DNA of 64,000 nt. Origin: SHZI01 sp963698405. Its GTDB lineage: Bacteria; Pseudomonadota; Gammaproteobacteria; Steroidobacterales; GCA-2729495. The stretch is from NCBI GenBank assembly GCA_963698405.1, contig CAVOQT010000015.1:62001-126000 (forward strand), in the 5' to 3' direction. Shown piece by piece: positions 19,501-27,217 of the stretch. The position numbers were made by a program, and so were the translations under genes. Each line of letters begins with the position of its first letter. Within the stretch, counting starts at the first letter, position 1. The notes under the pieces were generated by a model. The model saw only the letters and a program-made list of their open reading frames with translations, made no database searches and was not told the origin of the DNA.

Positions 19501-20000
19501 GCGCCCTGCCACCGGCTGTCGAGATCAACCTGCACCTGCCGGCGCTGCTACCCGACGATTACATGCCCGATGTGCATCTGCGCCTGGTGCACTACAAACG
19601 CATCGCCAGCGCACACTCGGAGCAGATCCTGCGCGAGTTGCAGGTAGAACTCATCGATCGTTTTGGCCTGCTGCCGGAAGCCACGCGCAACCTGTTTCGT
19701 CTCACCGCATTGCGATTACGTGCCGAGCCACTGGCCATTCGCCGTCTTGATGCGGGACCTGCCGGAGGCTTTGTGGAATTCGGACCCGCAACAACGGTAA
19801 GTCCGGTCTGGCTGGTGAAGCTGTTACGCGATGAACTGGGTACCTATAAACTCGATCGCCAGCAGAAACTGCGCTTTACAGCGGAACTGGATGACAACGC
19901 CGAGCGCTTCAGCTTCGTCGAGCGACTGGTAAAAGAGATGCTTGAGACCCGCGAAATACCGACTGCACCACCGGCCCGCAAGGATCGCCCCCCGGCCTGA
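16509..20000 (+). CDS. mfd: Transcription-repair coupling factor Mfd
   Basis: A 1163-residue ATP-dependent translocase that removes stalled RNA polymerase and recruits UvrA. The UvrB-like N-terminal part covers about residues 1-340. The RNA polymerase interaction domain begins near 480 (HVDHGVGRYRGL). The helicase core has Walker A GDVGFGKTE near 629, DEEHRFG and TATPIPRTLNMAL. The translocation motif with GEDQSGQIQEIGFELYNDM is near 965, and the UvrA-masking D7 domain is C-terminal. ATG 16509 (MNSLSP) is chosen; a TTG 21 bases upstream in frame is also possible, and neither has a clear ribosome binding site. Confidence 0.97.
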   Translation: MNSLSPAPSLLPLPLPLPTGTGTRRNWAGLSGCGESLGLASLRALHPDFWLIIVPSVARAESLEAELRYFLGTQTGLAVFPDTEVLPYDTFSPHQDLTSKRLMVLRDIAAGRINTLVVAASTLLPRLAPTRYIGAYSIAISAGQKLRPEQLRLQLETAGYQRVAQVMEHGDFAVRGSLLDFYPMGSAQPLRIDFLDDEIESLREFDPDTQLSGAVVASLETLPAREMPVDAEAIKQFRQAYRRRFEGNPARSIIYREVSEGRMPGGIENYLPLFFDATALLWDYLPAARLTISLGAPETLLGSAWQQVIERHAQAGENSERPALAPHEINATPEEHLVRLAGGPLLVLDGTSDIDAARLPPLQINTRSEHPARQLGEFIREFAGRTLFIAESPGRREMLADILRQEKVPATEVAGWSDFLNSPATSMLGVAPLEQGLLLSSAGMAIITERELFGERTRNRRRQRRVRDPEQILSDLTDLLVGAPIVHVDHGVGRYRGLTTITLDEMPTEFLTVEYAGGDLLHVPVASLHMISRYTGGSAEEAPLHRLGSDQWDKAKRKAAAKVRDVAAELLELYAQRAARRTLRSPETQNDYAAFAAAFPFEPTEDQATAIEAVINDLRSDRPMDRLVCGDVGFGKTEVALRAAFIAVSSGKQVAVLVPTTLLAQQHQQNFADRFADWPYTVEALSRFRSAQETRKVIEGVESGSVDIVIGTHRLLQGDLRFKNLGLIIVDEEHRFGVRHKERLKALRTEADVLTLTATPIPRTLNMALGRLRDLSLIATPPETRLSIKTFVTRWEAPLIREACLRELKRGGQVYFVHNHIEDIQKIASALSEIIPEARIEIAHGQMREQELEQIMLDFNHRRFHILVCTAIIESGIDIPSANTIIINRADRFGLAQLHQLRGRVGRSHHQAFAYLLAPPRESLKPDAIKRLDAISALEDLGSGFMLATHDMEIRGAGELLGEDQSGQIQEIGFELYNDMLMRTIKALESGLEPSLDSALPPAVEINLHLPALLPDDYMPDVHLRLVHYKRIASAHSEQILRELQVELIDRFGLLPEATRNLFRLTALRLRAEPLAIRRLDAGPAGGFVEFGPATTVSPVWLVKLLRDELGTYKLDRQQKLRFTAELDDNAERFSFVERLVKEMLETREIPTAPPARKDRPPA

Positions 20001-20024
20001 TCTACCGGGCCCGACGAGTGAGAG

Positions 20025-20939
20025 TCAGCCGACTTCCAGCGACGATACGCTGTGCTCCTCGGGCGCATGGCCGCGCGTGATACGCGCCTCTGCATCTTCC
20101 AGCAAACCGGGTTCTTCAGCACTGATCGGCGGAACTTCTGAAGCCATCGAAAATGAAACGGTCACGTAACGGGCTGGCTGCGAACGCGGATGATGAATGG
20201 CAAGATCCCAGACACGCTGCGCAATTCGCTCGGCAAACTGTGCGACGCGCTCTTCCGCTCCACCCGAAATCAGCACGGCAAAGCGATCGTTCCCGACCCG
20301 CGCGCTGTAGTCAGTCGCTCTCTGCAGTGAATTGCTGATCGCATGCGCTACGCGGCGCAGGCAGGTTTCTGTCGCATGCCGCCCGAAGAGCTTCTGATAG
20401 CTTTCAAGGGCGTCGATCCGGAACACGATGACACTGAGCCGCTTCTGCTCCTGCCTGGCTATCAACCAGTCACGCAACTGAACCTCAAGAAATGCATTTC
20501 TACCGGGTATGCCAGTCGTCACGTCGGTACGATCATCGCGCACGGTTCTGGACGGGATATCGGCAGCCCGCGTGCTGGCCGCCGCTAACCGGACTGGAGC
20601 ATGGACTGCTGGCTGCTCAGGCGCAGCGCTGGTCAACAACCAATAGCTGACCTTGCCGGGCTGGGCATACAGGGGTACCGGGCGCAGCATGAGCGCGGAG
20701 CCATCCTTGGCGCACAGCTGCCAGCTGTCAGCCGTGGCCGGTTCCACGGCGAGGTTATTCGCTGATCGCGCGATCAGTTCGCTGGCCTGCAGACCCAGTG
20801 CTCGACCCGCAGCCGGATTGGCATAAACGATCAGCTTCTCATCGCACTGTGCATCAACGATCAGGGCTGGTGTGGGCACCGCATCCAGCGCTTGCCTCAG
20901 TAGGTGTTTATTCAGTTTTTTCAATATGTTAAATGACAT
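20025..20939 (-). CDS. PAS domain protein with degenerate GGDEF domain
   Basis: A 304-residue cytoplasmic protein from ATG MSFNILKKLN; a GTG 33 bases upstream is an alternative. A PAS-like sensor covers about residues 12-100 (VPTPALIVDA, VYANPAAGRALG). A linker follows, then a diguanylate-cyclase fold from about residue 140 (TGIPGRNAFLEV). The active-site motif is GNDRF instead of GG(D/E)EF, and no RxxD inhibitory site is visible before it. It is therefore probably catalytically dead and may bind GTP, c-di-GMP or a protein instead. It converges on mfd. Confidence 0.85.
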   Translation of the reverse strand: MSFNILKKLNKHLLRQALDAVPTPALIVDAQCDEKLIVYANPAAGRALGLQASELIARSANNLAVEPATADSWQLCAKDGSALMLRPVPLYAQPGKVSYWLLTSAAPEQPAVHAPVRLAAASTRAADIPSRTVRDDRTDVTTGIPGRNAFLEVQLRDWLIARQEQKRLSVIVFRIDALESYQKLFGRHATETCLRRVAHAISNSLQRATDYSARVGNDRFAVLISGGAEERVAQFAERIAQRVWDLAIHHPRSQPARYVTVSFSMASEVPPISAEEPGLLEDAEARITRGHAPEEHSVSSLEVG

Positions 20940-21075
20940 GCCTGAGATCTGCTCACCATACTGCTGGCACACTGCTTGCCGGTTTACAGCACCGCGACGG
21001 TCATCTTAGGTCGCATGCGATTCGGCTTCTGTGAACACCATCACTCCGAGCGGAGAGAAGCGATCATTTCTCCAT

Positions 21076-21819
21076 TCAGGCGGTGGATAACAGCGCTCGT
21101 ACCAGTCGCTCGGCCTGCTGCAGGCCCGCTGCCAGATTGGCGGCAATCTCGGCATGAATACCGACACCGGACGGTGACCGACCGGCGGCCTGATTCACGA
21201 CGACACAGCAGATCGCGTAGGACAACTCCAGCTCACGCGCAAGACCCGCTTCAGGCATGGCCGTCATACCGACCAGATCACAGCCATCCCGCTCCAGCCG
21301 GTCAATTTCGGCGGCTGTCTCCAGCCGTGGACCCTGAGTCACCCCATAGGTACCACCGAACGTAAGCGCGATGCCGGCCTGGCGTGCTGCGTGGTCCAGC
21401 AAATCACGTAGCTGCGTGCAGAACGGAGTCGTGAACTCAACGTGCCGCAGCGGAAACGCCGCAGTACCGCTATAGGTGTGTTCACGCCCCCAGCTGTAAT
21501 CGATCAACTGGTCGGGCAGCACCAGCGAGCCACAAGCGGCGCGGGCCGATATTTCACCGACGGTATTGATACCCAGCAGATGATCCACGCCGAGTTCGCG
21601 GAAGGCCCATACATTCGCACGGTAGTTCACCGCGTGCGGCGGAATCGCCTGTGGCCCGGACTCGCCATGGCGCGACATCAGCAGCACTTCATGGCCGGCC
21701 ACGCTGATACGACGCAGCGGCCCCGAAGTTGCCCCCCAGGGACCAGTTGCAGGCACGACTGTCATCCCGCCGGGCAGAAATCCCGCAGCGCCCGATCCAG
21801 CGATGACCCCCAGTCGCAT
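21076..21819 (-). CDS. mtnP: S-methyl-5'-thioinosine phosphorylase
   Basis: A 247-residue member of the PNP/MTAP family. Motifs include GVIAGSG at the N-terminus, HGESGPQAIPPHAVNYRAN (phosphate site), GINTVGEI, DQLIDYSW and GTYGVTQGPRLETAAEI. The HGESGPQAIPPH variant and the position next to nagZ match Pseudomonas PA3004, a methylthioinosine phosphorylase. PA3004 acts after deamination of methylthioadenosine, releasing hypoxanthine and methylthioribose 1-phosphate. The adjacent hypoxanthine phosphoribosyltransferase would then salvage the base. Plain MTA phosphorylase activity is the main alternative. Confidence 0.88.
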   Translation of the reverse strand: MRLGVIAGSGAAGFLPGGMTVVPATGPWGATSGPLRRISVAGHEVLLMSRHGESGPQAIPPHAVNYRANVWAFRELGVDHLLGINTVGEISARAACGSLVLPDQLIDYSWGREHTYSGTAAFPLRHVEFTTPFCTQLRDLLDHAARQAGIALTFGGTYGVTQGPRLETAAEIDRLERDGCDLVGMTAMPEAGLARELELSYAICCVVVNQAAGRSPSGVGIHAEIAANLAAGLQQAERLVRALLSTA

Positions 21820-21833
21820 GTGCTCAGACCCAC

Positions 21834-22364
21834 TTAAGCGGGCAGTCCCCAGATGGCATCGAGATGTCGCCAGCGTCCCTGGTAATCCATGCCACAGCCA
21901 AACACATACTCGTCACCAACCTCCAGCCCAACATGATCCGGTTCCAGCGCACCGCTTGCCCGGTCATGTCGCTTGCGCACCAGAACCACAGTACTGAGCT
22001 TGCGTACACCCTGCTGCCGGCAATACGCAGCGATGAACTCCAGCGTAAGGCCTTCATCAAAGATATCGTCGATCAGCACGATATGCTGTCGATCCATCGC
22101 CAGGCGGGGCGGACAGATCCACTGCGGGGTACCACCACGGGTCGCATGACCATATCGACCAACCCGGCAGACGTCGATCAGAAAATCGCCCTGCAGCAGT
22201 CCGGCAATCCGCACCAGCGGTACAGCGCCACCGAGCAACACTCCAAGCAACATGCAGTCACCTGCTGACACGACAGGCTGAATCGCCGCCGCAAGCTGCT
22301 GATACGCCGCCTCAACCTGTGCTGGCGTGGCAACGAGACGTGCAGCTGGAACCGGCGGCAACAT
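21834..22364 (-). CDS. hpt: Hypoxanthine-guanine phosphoribosyltransferase
   Basis: A 176-residue type I phosphoribosyltransferase. LLGVLLGGAVPLVRIAG forms the PPi loop region. VLIDDIFDEGLTLEFIA is the PRPP-binding motif, with the expected two acidic residues followed by DEG in place of the common DTG. It converts hypoxanthine or guanine to IMP or GMP in the cytoplasm. The start overlaps the nagZ stop by one base (TGATG). Its position between methylthioinosine phosphorylase and nagZ suggests a joint salvage operon. Confidence 0.9.
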   Translation of the reverse strand: MLPPVPAARLVATPAQVEAAYQQLAAAIQPVVSAGDCMLLGVLLGGAVPLVRIAGLLQGDFLIDVCRVGRYGHATRGGTPQWICPPRLAMDRQHIVLIDDIFDEGLTLEFIAAYCRQQGVRKLSTVVLVRKRHDRASGALEPDHVGLEVGDEYVFGCGMDYQGRWRHLDAIWGLPA

Positions 22365-23410
22365 CAGCTGAGCGCAAGACCTGGCCGGGCCTGCGCCGCA
22401 TCGAGTCCAGCCACGGCCTGCTGCCAGCTTGTCGAGCTGCGCAATTCAGCACCGGCCGTTGGCATCGGCACTCGGCGGCGCAGTGCGACCAGTCGCGCCT
22501 GACCGGCCGGATCGGTATAGCCCTGCAGGGCTGCAAGCGTGGCATCGGCAGCTACCGGATCATTGCAGATCAAGGCCATGTCGGCACCGGCTACCAACGC
22601 ACGACGCGCCCGCTCGGGCATATCACCCTCGCTGGCAAGCGCCCGCATGCTGAGATCATCCGTAAATATGGCGCCTTGCATACCCAGCTCACGACGCAGC
22701 GCCGTACCGAGCCAGTATGGGGACAGGCTCGCCACCTCGGCATCGATCTGCGGATAACGGACGTGGGCCACCATCACTGCATTCAGCCCCTGGCCAAGCA
22801 AGCGCTCATAGGGCAGCAGATCATCATAGAGTTCACTCAAACTACGATGATCTACCGGCAGATCCAGATGCGAATCGGCAACCACATGGCCATGTCCCGG
22901 AAAATGCTTGGCGACAACGATCATCCCTGCCTTGTGCATGCCCTGCATCCAGGCCAGCGCCAGTGTCGCAACGATCTCCGGATCGCGATGGAAAGACCGG
23001 TCGCCGATCACTTCGCTCAATCCATAATCAAGATCCACGACCGGCGAAAAACTGAAATCGACTCCCGCATCGAGTACCTCGGCGGCCATCAGCCAGCCAC
23101 ACAGGTGAGCCAGCCGACGGCCCTGGGCGGCATCCAGATCGTACTGATGCCCAAGCCATCGCAAGGCGGGCAGCGCATAGAAATCCTTGCGGAAACGCTG
23201 AATCCGTCCCCCTTCCTGGTCTACGGCGATCAGCAAGGGCGGTGTTCGCAAGGCACGGATCTCGGCCACCAGATTCCGCAGCTGATTGAGATCGGTGTAA
23301 TTCCGGCTGAAGAGAATGACGCCGCCAACCAGCGTGTTGCATAGCCGGTCACGCTCCTCTGCGGACAGGGTATGACCCTGCACATCAAGCATCAGGGGTC
23401 CGAGCGTCAT
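22364..23410 (-). CDS. nagZ: Beta-N-acetylhexosaminidase NagZ
   Basis: A 348-residue glycoside hydrolase family 3 enzyme of the cytoplasmic murein recycling pathway. It removes GlcNAc from GlcNAc-anhydroMurNAc-peptides imported by AmpG. The family motif KHFPGHGHVVADSHLDLP contains the catalytic-dyad His, and the nucleophile region IFTDDLSMRAL is present. There is no signal peptide, as expected. It is cotranscribed with hpt and MTIP. The gene upstream on the same strand encodes a YkuD-fold enzyme that may act on the same muropeptides. Confidence 0.96.
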   Translation of the reverse strand: MTLGPLMLDVQGHTLSAEERDRLCNTLVGGVILFSRNYTDLNQLRNLVAEIRALRTPPLLIAVDQEGGRIQRFRKDFYALPALRWLGHQYDLDAAQGRRLAHLCGWLMAAEVLDAGVDFSFSPVVDLDYGLSEVIGDRSFHRDPEIVATLALAWMQGMHKAGMIVVAKHFPGHGHVVADSHLDLPVDHRSLSELYDDLLPYERLLGQGLNAVMVAHVRYPQIDAEVASLSPYWLGTALRRELGMQGAIFTDDLSMRALASEGDMPERARRALVAGADMALICNDPVAADATLAALQGYTDPAGQARLVALRRRVPMPTAGAELRSSTSWQQAVAGLDAAQARPGLALS

Positions 23411-23437
23411 GGCTTCACCTCTGTCCGGCTGTTCTGC

Positions 23438-23938
23438 TCAGGGCACAATATCAACTGGCGTACCGGCCGTTACCGCAGCAAACAGTTCCATCACATCTGC
23501 ATTACGCATTCTGATGCAGCCATGCGAGAACGGCACGCCCATGACTTCACTGTCCGGCGTGCCATGAATATAGATATAGCGGCGCATGGTATCCAGCAGC
23601 CCGAGACGGTTACGTCCAGGTTCGCATCCCGACAGCCAGAGGATACGTGTCAGTATCCAGTCGCGCTCCGGCTGTGCTGCCATCAAGGCCGGGCTGCATA
23701 TCTCACCGGTCGAACGCCGGCCGATCAATACGGCACCGGCCGGCAGACCCGCACCGATCATGGCGCGAATCACATGACGACCACGCGGTGTACACAAGCT
23801 GCCAGACCGCTCACCTGGCCCGTAACGGGAGGTGGACACCGGATACTGCGCCCGCAGCCGGCCTGACTCGCGCAGCATCAACTGCTGACGCCTGAGGCTG
23901 ATTTCGATGCTCGATGCAGGATTGACGGTATACGCCAT
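23438..23938 (-). CDS. YkuD-family L,D-transpeptidase/carboxypeptidase without signal peptide
   Basis: A 166-residue protein consisting almost only of a YkuD domain, with the catalytic pattern YIHGT...SHGCIRM (nucleophilic Cys in SHGC). The N-terminus (MAYTVNPASSIEISLRRQQLMLRE) begins directly with the first strand of the fold and has no signal peptide or membrane helix, so the enzyme should be cytoplasmic. That fits an L,D-carboxypeptidase of murein recycling of the Acinetobacter ElsL type rather than a periplasmic cross-linking enzyme. The position next to nagZ supports this. It lies 5 bases after rlmD. Confidence 0.9.
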   Translation of the reverse strand: MAYTVNPASSIEISLRRQQLMLRESGRLRAQYPVSTSRYGPGERSGSLCTPRGRHVIRAMIGAGLPAGAVLIGRRSTGEICSPALMAAQPERDWILTRILWLSGCEPGRNRLGLLDTMRRYIYIHGTPDSEVMGVPFSHGCIRMRNADVMELFAAVTAGTPVDIVP

Positions 23939-23943
23939 GCTGA

Positions 23944-25323
23944 TCAGTTCTTCTCAAACAGCGCCATGGATTCAACATGGCTGGTCTGGGGAAACATGTC
24001 CATTGCGCCGGCTGCAACCAGCCGATAGCCATGCTCCGATACCAGCAGCCCGGCATCCCGCGCCAGTGTGCCCGGATGGCAGGAGACATAAACGATACGG
24101 CGGGCACCGACCTGCCCCAGCGCGGGTAACAACTCGGCAGCACCGGTACGTGGTGGGTCCAGCAGCACCAGATCAAAGGACTCCCGGGTCCATGCGCCCT
24201 CTGTGCCCGCACCGCTGAGATCAGCCTCGATAAATCGGGTATTGGCCAGCCCGGCAGCGGCAGCATTCTGTCGGGCCCACTCCAGCGCAGGCCTCGCACC
24301 CTCGATGCCGATGACCTCGGCGGCATGCCGCGCCAGCGGCAGTGTGAAATTCCCGATACCGCAGTAGAGATCGAGCACCCGGTCAGTAGCGACCGGTGCC
24401 AGCAGACTGATCGCCTGCTCGATCATGCGCAAATTGACCTCCGGATGTACCTGGATGAAATCCGCCGGACCGAAAGCAAGCTGCAAATCGAAGGCCGGAA
24501 TCGCATAACAGAGGTCTTCATCCACCGGCAGCAGATCGAGTGGCGCTACGGTTTCCGGACCACCGGACTGCAGGTAAATGCGCAGCGCGTGAGTCCTTGC
24601 AAACCCACGCAGCAACTCCATATCACCAGCACTGGGTTGGTTGAGCACGCGCATGACCAGCGCAGTGGCATTGTCGGCAACGGTCACCTCGATCTGCGGC
24701 AAACGCGCCCGGATATCCAGTGCACCGATCAGATCAGACAATGGCGACAACAGCCGACTGACCGCCGGATGTATGGTTTCACAGGTCAGCATATCGACCA
24801 CGCGCGGCTGGTCACGCTCACGAAAGCCAACCAGTACACGGCCTTTCTTTTCCACATGACGCACGGCAAGACGTGCGCGCCGACGATAGCCCCAGGCTGC
24901 GGCGGTGATCGGCGGCAGCACACGCTCTGGTGTAACCCGCCCGATCCGCTGCAGGCTATCGAGCAATGCCGACTGCTTCATCGCCAGCTGGGCCGTCGGC
25001 TCGAGATGCTGGAGCGAGCAGCCACCGCAGCGGGAAAAATACGCACAGGCGGGCACTACGCGCTCGGGTGACGGGCGTAACACCTCCAGCAGCACACCTT
25101 CATCAAAGTTGCGCCGACGCCGCTGGCGCCTGAAGCTGATCTGCTCACCGGCCAGTGCCCCGGGCACCAGTACCCGCTTGCCCTCGGCGGCAACGACTCC
25201 GGCACCTTCGAGCGTCAGCGCAATGACCTCAGCGGTTTCAACTGGCGTGCTGCTGGCCACGGACAGATCAGCCGTCAGCAGACGGCGGCTGTGCAGCAGC
25301 CGGATCCGGCTGTAGCCAGGCAT
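23944..25323 (-). CDS. rlmD: 23S rRNA (uracil-1939-C5)-methyltransferase RlmD
   Basis: A 459-residue SAM-dependent methyltransferase of the RlmD/TrmA family. A TRAM domain covers about residues 25-85. The cysteine motif CAYFSRCGGC is part of a [4Fe-4S] site. SAM is bound at DLYCGIGNFTLPLA, and the catalytic Cys lies in YVSCHPGTLARD. The chosen ATG (MPGYSRIRLL) has GGAAGG 9 bases upstream but overlaps the exonuclease gene by 56 bases. A GTG at 25260, just past the exonuclease stop, would give 438 residues. Confidence 0.95.
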   Translation of the reverse strand: MPGYSRIRLLHSRRLLTADLSVASSTPVETAEVIALTLEGAGVVAAEGKRVLVPGALAGEQISFRRQRRRRNFDEGVLLEVLRPSPERVVPACAYFSRCGGCSLQHLEPTAQLAMKQSALLDSLQRIGRVTPERVLPPITAAAWGYRRRARLAVRHVEKKGRVLVGFRERDQPRVVDMLTCETIHPAVSRLLSPLSDLIGALDIRARLPQIEVTVADNATALVMRVLNQPSAGDMELLRGFARTHALRIYLQSGGPETVAPLDLLPVDEDLCYAIPAFDLQLAFGPADFIQVHPEVNLRMIEQAISLLAPVATDRVLDLYCGIGNFTLPLARHAAEVIGIEGARPALEWARQNAAAAGLANTRFIEADLSGAGTEGAWTRESFDLVLLDPPRTGAAELLPALGQVGARRIVYVSCHPGTLARDAGLLVSEHGYRLVAAGAMDMFPQTSHVESMALFEKN

Positions 25324-26077
25324 CACCGAAGGCCTTCCAATGCGGTGCATCCGAAGCCTCAAGCAGGCGGCGCACCCGGGCGAACTCCTGCTCCAGTTCA
25401 TGCGCATCCAGATGGCCACGCAGATACTGGAAACGGAGATACACGAGCCAGGTATTCATCACATCTGTCTCGCAATAGTCACGGATCGCCTCGATTTCAC
25501 CGCGCTGATAATGGCTCCAGACCATATCGCCGGAAAAACCCAGCTTGCCCGGCAGGCCGAGCATGGTGGCGATATCGTTCAGGCTGGCACGTGAACGGCC
25601 CTGAAAGGCCGACAATACGTCCATCAGATCGAGATGCCGCCAGTGGAAGCGGCTCAGATAATTGTTGTAACGAAAGGCCTGCTCGTTGTCACCGGTTTCC
25701 CAGTAGCGCGGTGCCTGGATACCGTGCAGGAGCGCGCGATAGTGCAGCACCGGCAGATCGAAACCGCTGCCGTTCCATGAAACCAGCTCCGGTGTGTGTC
25801 GCTCGATGGCATCGAAAAACTGCTTGACCAGATCCCGCTCGCTGCTCGCTGCCGTACCGAAACTCATGGCCTTGAGCTCATCGCGATGCCGCCAGACCAC
25901 CGAGATGGCGACGATGCGCTGCAGATGCAAGGGCAGAAAATCCGAACCGGTTTCCTGCAAGCGGTGAAAGGTCATGGCCTTGGCGACATCCCCGTCCGGC
26001 AAACCCTCAAGATTGAACAGGCGCCGACCCGTCTCCACATCGGGCACTGTTTCGATATCGAACACCATGGTCTTCAT
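25268..26077 (-). CDS. Predicted 3'-5' exonuclease, PolB-like DEDDy fold
   Basis: A 269-residue protein with the three exonuclease motifs of the DnaQ-like superfamily: VFDIETVPD at the N-terminus, LVSWNGSGFDLPVL in the middle and YCETDVMNTW near the C-terminus. The size and pattern match stand-alone PolB-like 3'-5' exonucleases common in proteobacteria. The substrate and role are unknown; DNA repair or RNA trimming are both possible. It lies 13 bases after the acpS stop. Confidence 0.87.
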   Translation of the reverse strand: MKTMVFDIETVPDVETGRRLFNLEGLPDGDVAKAMTFHRLQETGSDFLPLHLQRIVAISVVWRHRDELKAMSFGTAASSERDLVKQFFDAIERHTPELVSWNGSGFDLPVLHYRALLHGIQAPRYWETGDNEQAFRYNNYLSRFHWRHLDLMDVLSAFQGRSRASLNDIATMLGLPGKLGFSGDMVWSHYQRGEIEAIRDYCETDVMNTWLVYLRFQYLRGHLDAHELEQEFARVRRLLEASDAPHWKAFGDAWLQPDPAAAQPPSADG

Positions 26078-26090
26078 GACCGTCTCCGCC

Positions 26091-26471
26091 TCAGGCTTTC
26101 ATCAGTACGGCAACCGCCACAACCAGACCCGCCTCATCAGACAGGGTGATATGACCCGCGCCAACACCAAGTTCGGCACAGACCTGCTGCCCGCGCGCCG
26201 AATAAACGATCTCCGGCTTGCCACGCGAGTCCGGCACGATACCGGCATCCCGCAACCACATACCGTTGGCAAAACCGGTGCCCATCGCCTTGACGATGGC
26301 TTCCTTGGCAGCGAAGCGCATGGCCAGAAAGCGCACGGGATTGCCGCTGGCACTGAAACCGGACAGCTCTTCAGGCATCAAGATGCGTAGCGCAAATCGT
26401 TCACCATAGCGGGCATGCGCCGCACCAATCCGCTCGATCCTCAGAATATCGGTACCGATACCAAAAATCAT
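26091..26471 (-). CDS. acpS: Holo-[acyl-carrier-protein] synthase
   Basis: A 126-residue 4'-phosphopantetheinyl transferase that activates acyl carrier protein. GIGTDILRIERI at the N-terminus and AAKEAIVKAMG in the middle hold the magnesium-binding Asp and Glu. Length is as in E. coli (126). The start overlaps the pdxJ stop as ATGA, the conserved pdxJ-acpS coupling of gammaproteobacteria. Confidence 0.97.
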   Translation of the reverse strand: MIFGIGTDILRIERIGAAHARYGERFALRILMPEELSGFSASGNPVRFLAMRFAAKEAIVKAMGTGFANGMWLRDAGIVPDSRGKPEIVYSARGQQVCAELGVGAGHITLSDEAGLVVAVAVLMKA

Positions 26472-27217
26472 GCCGTGCGGGCCGTATGCATCAATCGCTT
26501 CATGTCAGCTACCGCAGCCGCCATGCCGGTGAACAGGGCCTGCGCCACGATCGCATGACCGATATTGAGCTCGTTGATTTCCGGTATCGCGGCAACCGGA
26601 CCGACGTTGTGATAGTTGAGTCCATGGCCGGCATGTACTTCCAGCCCGGCTGCGATCGCACAGCGAGCCGCTTCGCGCAGCCGACGCAATTCCAGTACAC
26701 GCTGCTCGCCGTCCGGCAAATCTGCATATACCCCGGTGTGCAACTCGATCACCGGTGCGCCGGTACGCGCAGCGGCCTCGATCTGCCGCAGGTCCGGATC
26801 GATAAACAAGCCGACACGTATGCCATGCCCGGCCAGGCGTCGGCAAGCGTCGGTTACCGCGGCGAAATGCCCGAGCACATCCAGACCACCTTCAGTGGTC
26901 AACTCGGCACGCCGTTCCGGCACCAGGCAGCAATCAGACGGACGCACGCGACAGGCAATCGCGATGATTTCCTCCGACACCGCCAGTTCCAGATTCATGT
27001 GCGTCTTGAGCTGCGCCTGCAACAGATCCAGGTCTGCATCCTGGATGTGCCGGCGATCTTCACGCAGATGCACGGTAATGCTGTCGGCTCCGGCCTGCTC
27101 TGCAAGCAGTGCTGCCTGACAGGGATCGGGATAAAGGGTACCGCGCGCCTGGCGCAGCGTCGCCACGTGATCGACATTGACGCCAAGGAGCATCGTGGAC
27201 GCCGGGACCCTGCTCAT
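26468..27217 (-). CDS. pdxJ: Pyridoxine 5'-phosphate synthase
   Basis: A 249-residue TIM-barrel enzyme that condenses 3-amino-2-oxopropyl phosphate with deoxyxylulose 5-phosphate to make vitamin B6 phosphate. GVNVDHVATLRQARG at the N-terminus, HLREDRRHI, and the C-terminal VHAGHGLNYHN and ELNIGHAIV are all diagnostic. Its start overlaps the recO stop and its stop overlaps the acpS start, both as ATGA. Confidence 0.97.
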   Translation of the reverse strand: MSRVPASTMLLGVNVDHVATLRQARGTLYPDPCQAALLAEQAGADSITVHLREDRRHIQDADLDLLQAQLKTHMNLELAVSEEIIAIACRVRPSDCCLVPERRAELTTEGGLDVLGHFAAVTDACRRLAGHGIRVGLFIDPDLRQIEAAARTGAPVIELHTGVYADLPDGEQRVLELRRLREAARCAIAAGLEVHAGHGLNYHNVGPVAAIPEINELNIGHAIVAQALFTGMAAAVADMKRLMHTARTA

